DNA of 64,000 nt from Rhodopseudomonas palustris HaA2. Lineage in GTDB: Bacteria; Pseudomonadota; Alphaproteobacteria; Rhizobiales; Xanthobacteraceae. Within the stretch, counting starts at the first letter, position 1. Each line of letters opens with the position of its first letter. The notes beneath the pieces are model-generated. The model saw only the letters and a program-made list of their open reading frames with translations. It did no database searches and was not told the origin of the DNA. Made by a program: the position numbers and the translations under genes. The stretch is from contig NC_007778.1 in NCBI RefSeq assembly GCF_000013365.1, forward strand, positions 992,001 to 1,056,000, in the 5' to 3' direction. Below are positions 38,327-46,117 of the stretch, one piece after another.

Positions 38327-39294
38327 TAGCGTGCTCGCGATCGGTCGAATTCGTCGAGGAAGATCGGCTTGATCGGGTCGCCGTCGTGCAGCGAGGTGCC
38401 GGAATCGGCGACGACGAGCTCGCCTTCGCGGACCCCGTCGAGGATCTCGATGCTGCTGTCGGACACCAGCCCGACCTTGACCCGGCGGGTCTCGACGGTG
38501 CCGCCCTTCACCACCTGCACCTTGAGATGGTCGATCGCCGATCGCGGGATCGCGACGCCGCAGCTCCGCCGCGCGTCGATGGTGGCGCGGACGAACATCC
38601 CGATCTTCAGCGACGGCGTGTTGGTGACCGAGATCCGGACCTTGCCGAGCTGGGTCTTGCGGTCGATCTGCGGCGCGATCAGCCGCACCTTGCCGACCAG
38701 ATCCGGCCCGTCGTCGCGGCCGATGCGCGCGGGCGCGCCGGCCGTGACTTTGAGCGCGTGGATGCTCGGCACTTCGGCTTCGATCTCGATCTCGTTGCCG
38801 ACGGCGATGCGCGCCACCGGGCCGGCGAGCGGCGACGCCGGGGCACCGACGGCGGTGCGCAACTCGGTGATCAGTCCGGCGGCCGGCGCGCGCAGCGATT
38901 TCGCCCCTGTCGCGCCGACGGTGCGCACCAGTTCCTGATTGTCGGTGACCAGATCGCCCTCGCGGACCAGCACCTCGGTGACCTTGCCGTCGCTGTCGGC
39001 GATCACCGCGGCCTCGCGGCGCGGCACCACGAAGCCGGTGACGCGCACCATGTCGGAGAAGCAGGCGTTGGTCGCCTTGGCGACGGTGACCTGCACGCCC
39101 GGCGCCGGCGGCGCCGCTTTCTCGGCGGCGATCGCCGCATTCGCGAATCCCAGAACCGCGAATCCGAGAACCGCAATCGCGCGGGTGGCGATGGGGAGAT
39201 TCGGCGCAATGCGCGCGGCGCGGCGCGGGCCGGCCGAAACGATCATCGATCTGCAGCGGGACGGCGCGGCCAGCTCGATCCACAGCTTGGTCAT
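38326..39294 (-). CDS. RND efflux periplasmic adaptor protein paired with the pump
   Basis: 322 residues from the ATG at 39294; an in-frame ATG at 39246 would give a shorter leader, and neither has a strong binding site. It has a signal-like stretch (IAVLGFAVLGFANAAIAAEK). The adaptor plan follows: DGKVTEVLVREGDLVTDNQE and SLRAPAAGLITELRTAV (lipoyl halves), DGVREGELVVADSGTSLHDG (barrel). Cys occur in TNACFSDMVRVTG and RRSCGVAIPRS, matching the two Cys of the unpaired adaptor at 28195-29115. Coupled to the pump gene through a 1-base overlap. Confidence 0.88.
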   Translation of the reverse strand: MTKLWIELAAPSRCRSMIVSAGPRRAARIAPNLPIATRAIAVLGFAVLGFANAAIAAEKAAPPAPGVQVTVAKATNACFSDMVRVTGFVVPRREAAVIADSDGKVTEVLVREGDLVTDNQELVRTVGATGAKSLRAPAAGLITELRTAVGAPASPLAGPVARIAVGNEIEIEAEVPSIHALKVTAGAPARIGRDDGPDLVGKVRLIAPQIDRKTQLGKVRISVTNTPSLKIGMFVRATIDARRSCGVAIPRSAIDHLKVQVVKGGTVETRRVKVGLVSDSSIEILDGVREGELVVADSGTSLHDGDPIKPIFLDEFDRSRAR

Positions 39295-39441
39295 GAGCGC
39301 ACTCGATCAGGTCTCGATTCGGAAGTTCGCTTCATCAGTTCGATCATTCAGCGGATTCGAATCGACGAACACTGAAAACCAAACGTCCGGTGCGCAACCG
39401 CGGGCCGCAATCTACACACCGCCACGACTCGACAAAAGCGC

Positions 39442-39468
39442 AAAAGCGCCCCGCCGGGAGCGGGGCGC
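39442..39468 (-). terminator. rho-independent terminator after the OmpA gene
   Basis: On the minus strand GCGCCCCGC, a 5-base loop and GCGGGGCGC is followed by TTTTGCGCTTTTG. It lies about 40 bases past the stop of the gene ending at 39508. The stem and T run are good by eye. Confidence 0.7.
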
Positions 39469-39507
39469 CGAATTGCCGAGACGCGATCACGTTCGGTGCA
39501 TCCGGTA

Positions 39508-40146
39508 TCACTTGGAGGCGGTGGTCTGGCTGGTCATGTTGACCACCTGCACCCGCCGGTTGGACGCGTCGGTGGGATTGTCGGCGTTCTTCGGCTTGCT
39601 CTCGCCGTAGCCGACGGTCACGAGGTCGGCGCCGGCGATGCCGTATTTCTCGACGAGGACGCGTTTGATCGTGTCGGCGCGCCGTTCGGACAGGTCCTGA
39701 TTGTAGTTGTCGCTGCCGATGCTGTCGGTGTGGCCGGCGACCACGAAGGTCGATCCCCTGAGGTCCGGATTGGCCAGCGCCTTGCCGAGCGCCTCGACGG
39801 CGGGCTCGGCCTTGCGGCTGATATTCGCCGAATTGTACTCGAAGGTGATTTCCAGATCGATGTTCGGCTTGTCCTTCGCCATCGCGGCGATCTGCTCGCG
39901 CTCGCTCGACGACAGCGACCGGGTCGGGCGGTTGCGCAGCGTATCGACGAACTGCCGCTCGGCGGGCTCGGCTGCCGGCCGCGACGGCGACAGGCTGCGC
40001 GTCAGCGGTTTCTTGGGCGCCAGCGCGCGCAGGATCTGGTCTTCGGTGGCGTCGTCGGCGGCGAACGCCATGCCGGCGCCGAACGACAGCGCGGTGCCGA
40101 CACCGAGGAGGACGCGGAAAATCCCGAGACTGGATGTGGTCGACAT
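39508..40146 (-). CDS. OmpA-domain protein, copy 1
   Basis: 212 residues (GGAGGGATAACGCC upstream of the ATG). Signal peptide LLGVGTALSFGAGMAFAADD. A short linker with LTRSLSPSRP and RPTRSLSSSEREQIAAM precedes a C-terminal OmpA/peptidoglycan-binding domain: TFVVAGHTDSIGSDNYNQDL, SERRADTIKRVLVEKYGI, TVGYGESKPKNADNPTDASN and RRVQVVNM. The Asp and Arg that grip diaminopimelate are present (GHTD and NRR). There is no N-terminal beta barrel, so it is periplasmic and anchors something to the cell wall. It is closely similar to the copy at 44991-45617 and sits downstream of the degenerate caspase-like gene. Confidence 0.9.
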   Translation of the reverse strand: MSTTSSLGIFRVLLGVGTALSFGAGMAFAADDATEDQILRALAPKKPLTRSLSPSRPAAEPAERQFVDTLRNRPTRSLSSSEREQIAAMAKDKPNIDLEITFEYNSANISRKAEPAVEALGKALANPDLRGSTFVVAGHTDSIGSDNYNQDLSERRADTIKRVLVEKYGIAGADLVTVGYGESKPKNADNPTDASNRRVQVVNMTSQTTASK

Positions 40147-40271
40147 GGCGTTATCCCTCCGCCCTCAGGCGATCTCTGCAACACGGTTGAGGTCTATCAA
40201 AATCCGTCTCGATCAATCGTCGCTGCCGGGGCGGAGAAGGTTCAACACGCCGCTGAGGCGGTGCGTCGCAC

Positions 40272-41897
40272 TCAGCGCACCCCGTAGCTGTCGAACTCCT
40301 TCACGATGTTGGGGTCCATCCCCTTGGCGGTGGTGATATCGATCTCGCCTTCGGATTTCATCCCGGCGCGCTGCCGGGCGAGGCCGCGGCCATACAGCGA
40401 CGACGTCAACCGCGGATTGATCTTGAGCGCCGCGTCGAAATCGGCGATCGCGTTCTTGTTCTGGCCGTTCTTGAGGTTGAGCAGGCCGCGACTGTCCAGC
40501 GCGTCGACGAAATTCGGACGCAGCCGCAGCGCCTCGTTGCAGTCCTTGAGCGCTGCGGTCAGTTCATCGACGACAGTGCGCACCCAGCAGCGATTGTTGT
40601 AGGCCTCGACGTCGCGCGGGTTGAGCCGGAGCGCCTCGTCGAAATCCTTGATCGCCGACCAATAGGCGCCCTTGCTGGCATAGACCTGGCCGCGGCGATA
40701 CAGCGCGTTGGCGTCCGCCGGATTGTCGTCGATCCGCTTGTTCAGGCTCTGCACCGTCGGGTCGTCGCGCAGCGCCAGCCTGATCTTGTCGTCGTTCTGC
40801 TTGGGATCGGCGGGCTCGACCTTGGTGCCGAGCTCCTTCGACAGCTCCTTGGGCAGTTCCTTCGGCACGTCGATCGGCTTCGGCAGCTCGATCTGCTTGG
40901 CGAGTTCGGCCGGCTTGTCGGGCGCGGCGGCCGGTAGCGGCGCGGGCTTGGGCTCCGCGGCTGCGACGGGTGGCGTCGGGGCCGGCTTGGTTTCGGCAGG
41001 CTTGATTTCGGCGGGTTTGGCCTCGACCGGCTTGGGGGCGGCCGGCGCCTCCGGCGGGGTGCGATCGACGATCGGGCTGGTCGCGGGCGCGGCGGTCGCG
41101 GCGGGCTTCGGCGCGCTGTCGCTCGCGGCCGTGGCGGCCGCGGGCACGAAGGCGAAATCCTCCGCCAGGGACGACGAGATCCACGGCACCTGTTCGCTGC
41201 GCGACGCCCGGGTGACGCCGACGCGGGTGCGGTTGAGCGCTTCCTCGGCGCCGAGCCCCGGCACGCGGATTTCCTTGAGCAGTTCGCTGACGAACAGGCT
41301 GCGATCGCCGCCATTGTCACTCACGACTGAACTCAGTGCGGCGGAGTACATCACCAGCGAACCGCCGGGCGCGATGATCGGGGCGAGGCCGGCCGAGAAG
41401 CTGCGGAACCGGCGTTCGAACGGATTGCGGCGCGACGCGTCGATCAGCGCGATCTTGACGGTGGCGCCGCGGCTGTTGAGCTCGCCGAGCACGGTCTCGA
41501 GGCCGATGCCGTCGCGGCGGACGTCCGGCTCGGTCCAGATCTGGGCGTCGACCGGGATCATGTAGCTCTGCCGTCCGGACTGGATGCCGAAGCCGCTGAA
41601 GAACACCAGCGCGACCGAACCCGGCTTGACGCGATTGTACAGCCGGTCGAAGGCGCGCCGCATCGCATCGCCGCCGAGATTCTCGCCGACATCGACGTCG
41701 AAGCCGTCGCGCTTCAACTCGTCGGCCAGTTCGCGCGCATCGTTGACCGGCTGTTTGAGCGGCTTCTCGGAGTCGGGATATTTGGCGTTGCCGATCACCA
41801 GCGCGACGCGCCCGCCGCGATCGTCCGCGGCATTCGATCGGGTCGCCGGCGCCGTCAGCAGCGTGAGGAGGACGAGCAACGCGATGCGGATCTTCAT
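40272..41897 (-). CDS. secreted caspase-like (pseudo-caspase) protein with TPR repeats
   Basis: 541 residues. Signal peptide IALLVLLTLLTAPATRSNAA. A caspase p20-like domain spans about 28-250: GRVALVIGNAKYPDSEKPL, RAFDRLYNRVKPGS, VALVFFSGFGIQSGRQSYMI and KIALIDASRRNPFERRF. In active relatives the segments read YYAGHG and DACRDN; here Phe103 replaces the catalytic His and Ser155 replaces the catalytic Cys, so it should be inactive as a Cys peptidase. A Pro/Lys/Glu/Ala-rich linker (about 255-365) leads to four TPR-like repeats (about 385-535: ALYRRGQVYASKGAYWSAIK and similar). Linker and TPRs suit a scaffold role. It lies next to OmpA copy 1. Confidence 0.88.
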   Translation of the reverse strand: MKIRIALLVLLTLLTAPATRSNAADDRGGRVALVIGNAKYPDSEKPLKQPVNDARELADELKRDGFDVDVGENLGGDAMRRAFDRLYNRVKPGSVALVFFSGFGIQSGRQSYMIPVDAQIWTEPDVRRDGIGLETVLGELNSRGATVKIALIDASRRNPFERRFRSFSAGLAPIIAPGGSLVMYSAALSSVVSDNGGDRSLFVSELLKEIRVPGLGAEEALNRTRVGVTRASRSEQVPWISSSLAEDFAFVPAAATAASDSAPKPAATAAPATSPIVDRTPPEAPAAPKPVEAKPAEIKPAETKPAPTPPVAAAEPKPAPLPAAAPDKPAELAKQIELPKPIDVPKELPKELSKELGTKVEPADPKQNDDKIRLALRDDPTVQSLNKRIDDNPADANALYRRGQVYASKGAYWSAIKDFDEALRLNPRDVEAYNNRCWVRTVVDELTAALKDCNEALRLRPNFVDALDSRGLLNLKNGQNKNAIADFDAALKINPRLTSSLYGRGLARQRAGMKSEGEIDITTAKGMDPNIVKEFDSYGVR

Positions 41898-42130
41898 TCA
41901 ACCCCGGTCCTGAGATGGGGCGCCGATCCAGCCGGAGCCGGACGGCGACCTGACTTCAATCAGTGGTCTTCATAGTATCAAACCGTGCCGGTCGCCACTG
42001 TCAATCAGCCGCGACGTCGGCTTTCGGCGCCACGGTGAGTGCGGGCGGTGTCGTGGATCCGTCACGCTGATCGCGTCACGTGGCCATCTTTCAACGTCGG
42101 TCTTGCACGGCGGTGACGGCGGGGCAGGAC

Positions 42131-42475
42131 TCAATAGCCGATGCCCAGCATCAGGACGATGTGGCGCCGCTGCCACCACGACCCGGCGGGCGCCGAGCTC
42201 GCCTCGGTGCGGCGCAAGGTTCGCGCGGCCGTCGCAACGCGCATCCGCTTCGTCGCCGCGACCGGTGCTTTCGCCATCGCGCCCGACGTCGCGACCACCG
42301 CTTCGGTGGTCGAGGTGGCGACACCCTGCGCGATGACGCCGAGGCTGACGGGCGCGGTGATGGTCTCGTTGCTGGCGACCGCGCCGTGGGTGGCGGACAC
42401 CTGCAGCACGGCGAGGGTCGCCACGAACCCGGTCGCCGCGATCGCGCGACGCGTCAGGCATGGATAGTCGAGCAT
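42131..42475 (-). CDS. hypothetical small exported protein between the two caspase-like genes
   Basis: 114 residues, AGAGGTGATCG upstream of the ATG. The N-terminus is signal-like (TGFVATLAVLQVSATHGAVA). The middle is Ala/Thr/Val-rich, followed by a basic stretch (AATKRMRVATAARTLRR) and the C-terminal sequence WWQRRHIVLMLGIGY. The last six residues MLGIGY resemble MIGVGF, the end of the caspase protein encoded next upstream (42573-44714). No family recognised. Same strand as its neighbours; about 100 bases separate it from the caspase gene. Confidence 0.55.
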   Translation of the reverse strand: MLDYPCLTRRAIAATGFVATLAVLQVSATHGAVASNETITAPVSLGVIAQGVATSTTEAVVATSGAMAKAPVAATKRMRVATAARTLRRTEASSAPAGSWWQRRHIVLMLGIGY

Positions 42476-42572
42476 CGATCACCTCTTTCACGCCCGTCCG
42501 GCATCGACGGTGCCGGATCTGCTGGCCTCGTCCGGCGCTGCTGCCGGATCGATCAGTTCGGTCGACCCGCGC

Positions 42573-44714
42573 TCAGAAGCCGACGCCGATCATCGCGGCG
42601 GCGCCGCCGCTCGGCCGCGACGTCGCCTGCTGCCGGGCGCGCGGTTCGGGCCGCGACTGACGACGCTCCTGTTGCGCTTCGCGGCGGGCCGGCTTGCGCC
42701 GCGCCGCGCGGTCGTCTTCGTCGTCGCGCTGGCGGCGCGCCGCCGCTTTCGGCTCGTCGCGCTTCTCGCTCGCGATACAAGCATCGCCCTTGGCGATCTC
42801 GCCCGCTTTGCACACCAGCGGGCACACCCGGCCCGATTGCTTGCCGAGGTCCGCCACCAGCGCCTCTGTCACGCTGAGATCGCTCGATGATTGTCCCTTG
42901 ATGCTCAAATAGCGCCCCAGCGCCGTCCTGGTCGGGTCGCCGAGCACGCCGTTCGGCTTGTCGGTCAGGCAGCCGATCCGCGCCAGTTCGGTCTGCGCGG
43001 AGCGAACGAGTTGCGGCGAGTTCGGCATCGCGGCGGCGCGCTTGTCGGCTTCGAGCTTCAGCCGGTCGATCGCCATGGCGACCATCGGCTGCAGCCGGCT
43101 GCAGGTGATCGATTTGGCCAACACCTTCATATCGTCGAGCGCCGAGGGCGCGTCGCTCTTGCTGTTGAGCGCGTCGAATTGGGCCTGCTGATCCTTGCAG
43201 ACGGTCTCCTGAATGGCCGCCTCCGCGGCCTTGCGCCGCTCGTCCTCGGCCTGCCTGGCGCGCTTTTCACTTTCCGCGCGCAGCGCCGCGGCTTCCTGGG
43301 CGGACTTCTGACGGTCGGCCTCGTCGGCCTTGCGCTTGGCTTCGGCCGCCTTGCGCTCGGCGTCCTCCGCCTTGGCTTTGGCCTCGGCCTCGGCTTTCTG
43401 GGCGCGGCGTTCGTCCTGCTCGCGCTGGCGCGTGGCGGCTTCCTCGGCCTTTTTCTGCGCGGCCTGGAGCTTCGCCAGTTCCGCCGCCCGCGCCGCGGCC
43501 TCGCGCTCGGCGCGGGCGCGCTGCTCCCGCTCGCGGGCGATCTGCTGCAGCAATTCGACGCGGCTCTGCGCGGCGATCGACCGCGGCGAATCCGGATATC
43601 GCTTGATGAATTTCTGCAGCGCCGCAATGTCGTTGCTGTCCTTGACGCGATCCCAGTCCAGCGCCTCCCGGGAACTCACTTCGCGCCCCGGCGCCGGCGT
43701 GCCGGGATCGACCGCCGCGGTCGTGATCTGGCCTGCCGCCGACGGGGGCTCGCCGCTCGGGACCTGATCGGTCAGACTCGCGATCTGGGCGCGGGCCAGA
43801 TCGGCATAGAAGCCGGTCTTGTAAGTGGCGAGGAACACCTCCCAGGCGCGGCGCGAGCCGATCCTGGCGACCAGATCGTAGTCGGCCTTGACGTCGCTGG
43901 CGGTCGCCTCCTGCGTCACTGCCGGCGCCGGCACCAGCGACACGTTGCCGCCGCCGAGCGAGCCGTACACGAACGGCTCCTGCTTGTTGCCGGTGGCCTT
44001 CATCACCTCGTCGCGGACCCGGCCGAAGGCGAGCCGGATGTCGAGCCCGGGCACGGTGAGGTTCTTCAGGATGGCGGTCGTGAACGGGCTGTGATCGCCG
44101 GTCCCGTCTTCCGCGGTGGAGCCGGCCTTCGCCGCATAGGCGATCAGCGTATCGGTGCTGGTCGGTTCGACCTTGCCGAGGCCGGACACGACGTTGCGGC
44201 TCGCCACCTTCCTTTCGCGCCGCATCCGCACCGTGAACGGGTTGTCGCGACAGGCGTCGAGGATCACCACCCGCAGCTTCTGCGCGCCGTCGGCGGACGA
44301 CACCAGGCGCTCGAGCGGTATCGCCTCGTCCTCGGCGTCGCGGTCGCTGGCCAGCCGGGCGTCGATCGGGATCAGATAGTTGGTTCCGCTGATCTCGATG
44401 CCGTGGCCGGCGTAGTAGATCACGGCGACGTCGGCCTGGTCGGCATCGGTCTCGAATTTGCGGATCGCGCGCTTGAAATCGAGGTTGCCGGCGTTGATCA
44501 CCCGGGTGACGTCGAAGCCGGAATCCTTGAACATCCGCGCGACGGCGTCGGCGTCGCGCGACGGGTTGGGAAGCTGCGGGACGCTCTGATACAGCGAGTT
44601 GCCGACCACCATCGCGACACGTTTGGCGTCGGCCAGCGCAACGCCGCACGACACCGCCATCGCCAGGATGGCTGCGCCAATCGTCGTCGCAATCGGACCA
44701 AGACGCTCGATCAT
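42573..44714 (-). CDS. secreted caspase-family (C14) protein with coiled coil and peptidoglycan-binding-like segment
   Basis: 713 residues from the ATG at 44714 (AGGAAGCGAC upstream). Signal peptide GAAILAMAVSCGVALA. Caspase p20 domain about 30-260 with RVAMVVGNSLYQSVP, VAVIYYAGHGIEISGTNYLI (His104) and RVVILDACRDNPFTVRM (Cys155), so the dyad is intact. Two alpha-helical repeat segments follow (RAWEVFLATYKTGFYADLAR near 315 and DIAALQKFIKRYPDSPRSIA near 380). A long charged coiled coil spans about 415-520. A peptidoglycan-binding-like segment lies near 570-607 (QLVRSAQTELARIGCLTDKP, NGVLGDPTRTALGRYL). Then come a Cys pair region and an Arg-rich tail ending MIGVGF. Probably cuts after Arg or Lys, as orthocaspases do, but this is untested. 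Confidence 0.9.
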   Translation of the reverse strand: MIERLGPIATTIGAAILAMAVSCGVALADAKRVAMVVGNSLYQSVPQLPNPSRDADAVARMFKDSGFDVTRVINAGNLDFKRAIRKFETDADQADVAVIYYAGHGIEISGTNYLIPIDARLASDRDAEDEAIPLERLVSSADGAQKLRVVILDACRDNPFTVRMRRERKVASRNVVSGLGKVEPTSTDTLIAYAAKAGSTAEDGTGDHSPFTTAILKNLTVPGLDIRLAFGRVRDEVMKATGNKQEPFVYGSLGGGNVSLVPAPAVTQEATASDVKADYDLVARIGSRRAWEVFLATYKTGFYADLARAQIASLTDQVPSGEPPSAAGQITTAAVDPGTPAPGREVSSREALDWDRVKDSNDIAALQKFIKRYPDSPRSIAAQSRVELLQQIAREREQRARAEREAAARAAELAKLQAAQKKAEEAATRQREQDERRAQKAEAEAKAKAEDAERKAAEAKRKADEADRQKSAQEAAALRAESEKRARQAEDERRKAAEAAIQETVCKDQQAQFDALNSKSDAPSALDDMKVLAKSITCSRLQPMVAMAIDRLKLEADKRAAAMPNSPQLVRSAQTELARIGCLTDKPNGVLGDPTRTALGRYLSIKGQSSSDLSVTEALVADLGKQSGRVCPLVCKAGEIAKGDACIASEKRDEPKAAARRQRDDEDDRAARRKPARREAQQERRQSRPEPRARQQATSRPSGGAAAMIGVGF

Positions 44715-44877
44715 GTCGCTTCCTGGGTGCGGCTCCTCGCCGGGCAGATCCCCATGGATTCGGGACGGAACGTTAAGTGAGTTATCTGTGATGTACGTCG
44801 ACTCCGACGCACCTCGATCGTAACGCAGCTCGAGCGCGGTTCGCTGCGAATGTGACGCGATCAGCGCGACCCACATT

Positions 44878-44905
44878 CATAGCTTCAAGACAATAGCTTC
44901 AAGAA
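44878..44905. repeat. 14-bp direct repeat upstream of the caspase gene
   Basis: tagcttcaagacaa is followed directly by tagcttcaagaac, two copies in phase. It sits 165-190 bases before the caspase start codon on the minus strand, within the gap after OmpA copy 2, and could be a regulator-binding site or a chance duplication. Confidence 0.45.
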
Positions 44906-44990
44906 CGACATCGACGATCGCCATGATCCTATCTTCAACCCAGCGCCCGATCAATCACCGGCGCCGGGACCGATCAGTCGCGGCACGAGG

Positions 44991-45617
44991 TTACTTCGCC
45001 GCCTCGTCGTGCTCGGCCATGTTGACGATCTGGACGCGGCGGTTCTCCGCGGCGAGCGGCTCGGCCGAGCTCTTGAGCTGCTTCTCGCCGTAGCCGACGG
45101 CGACCAGATTGTCCGGCTGGATCCGATAGCGCTCGATCAGGTAGCGCTTGACGGCCTCGGCCCGCCGTTCCGACAGGCTCTGATTGTAATCGTCGCCGCC
45201 TTTGGCGTCGGTATGGCCGGCCAGCATGACGATCGAATTCTTCAGGTCGCTGCTGGTCAGGGCGTCGCCGAGGCTCTTCAATTGCGGTTCGGCCCGCGGC
45301 GACAAGGTCGCGGAGTTGTAGTCGAAATTGATCTCGAGATCGATCGTCGGGCGCTTGGCGGCAATCGCTGCGATCTGCTCGCGGTCGCCGGCCGACAGCG
45401 ACCGGGTCCGGCTGACCCGCTTGATCGTCGCCAGATCGTCCGGACTCATTGCGGCGCGGGTTCCGCTCAGGCTGCGGGTCTTGGAGGTCTTGAGCTGATC
45501 GCGAATCTGCTGCGAGGACACCTCGCCGGCCTCCGCCGCGGTCATGCTGATACCAGAGCCGCCCACCAGAACGACGGCGGCCAGCGCCAGGCTGAATTTG
45601 ATCTGCCGAATCATCAT
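44991..45617 (-). CDS. OmpA-domain protein, copy 2
   Basis: 208 residues from the ATG at 45617, chosen because GGAG lies 8 bases before it (an ATG at 45629 is in frame). Signal peptide FSLALAAVVLVGGSGISMTA. Linker with KTSKTRSLSGTRAAM and SRTRSLSAGDREQIAAIA, then the C-terminal OmpA domain: LAGHTDAKGGDDYNQSLSER, RAEAVKRYLIERYRI, VGYGEKQLKSSAEPL and RRVQIVNMAEHDEAAK. The GHTD and NRR residues of peptidoglycan contact are present. It is highly similar to copy 1 at 39508-40146 and stands upstream of the active caspase gene, mirroring copy 1 beside the inactive one. Confidence 0.9.
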   Translation of the reverse strand: MMIRQIKFSLALAAVVLVGGSGISMTAAEAGEVSSQQIRDQLKTSKTRSLSGTRAAMSPDDLATIKRVSRTRSLSAGDREQIAAIAAKRPTIDLEINFDYNSATLSPRAEPQLKSLGDALTSSDLKNSIVMLAGHTDAKGGDDYNQSLSERRAEAVKRYLIERYRIQPDNLVAVGYGEKQLKSSAEPLAAENRRVQIVNMAEHDEAAK

Positions 45618-46117
45618 GTTTCGCTCCATCTGGCCGAGGCCGCTCAGCGGCGGGCTCGGTCCTCATGGGAATTAGGATGGCGCCCAAGTGCTGCGCTTCG
45701 CTGTGACATAGGTCACTCAGGTCCGTCGTGAGAGGCGTCCGGTGTGAGCAATAGTGAGCAGGGCGGGCGCGGAATCCCTCTCGATCTTGGTCGCCGGGCG
45801 GATGCTGATTGTTCAAGCGATTCAGAAATTTAGTGCTTCGGCGAATCAGGTCGACCGGCGCGTCGGGCCGAACTGCTACCAATGCGGCGCCGACCAACTG
45901 ATCAGTCCGGATTGAGCTACCTGCGTGAATAGTAATCGACATCACAGATGTTGCCGCAATAGCACATGGAGTTGAATTGTCGGGTTGTACACCCGCTCTG
46001 CGGGCCCTCGTGCTTGCTCGCGCCGATTCCCGTGACTTAGAAATAATACGAAACATCCCGGCCGACTCGGCGACGGGGTTCCGCTGAAATGCACGTTGTC
46101 GATGGGGGTCGATAGTT
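45618..46117. other. 500-base divergent intergenic region
   Basis: It lies between the starts of OmpA copy 2 (minus) and the double-barrel outer-membrane protein (plus), so it must hold two promoters. The sequence is AT-richer than its surroundings in the stretch 45820-46060 (for example aaatttagtgcttcg, agaaataatacgaa). No repeat of the A-E types, no tRNA and no supported open frame. Confidence 0.5.
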
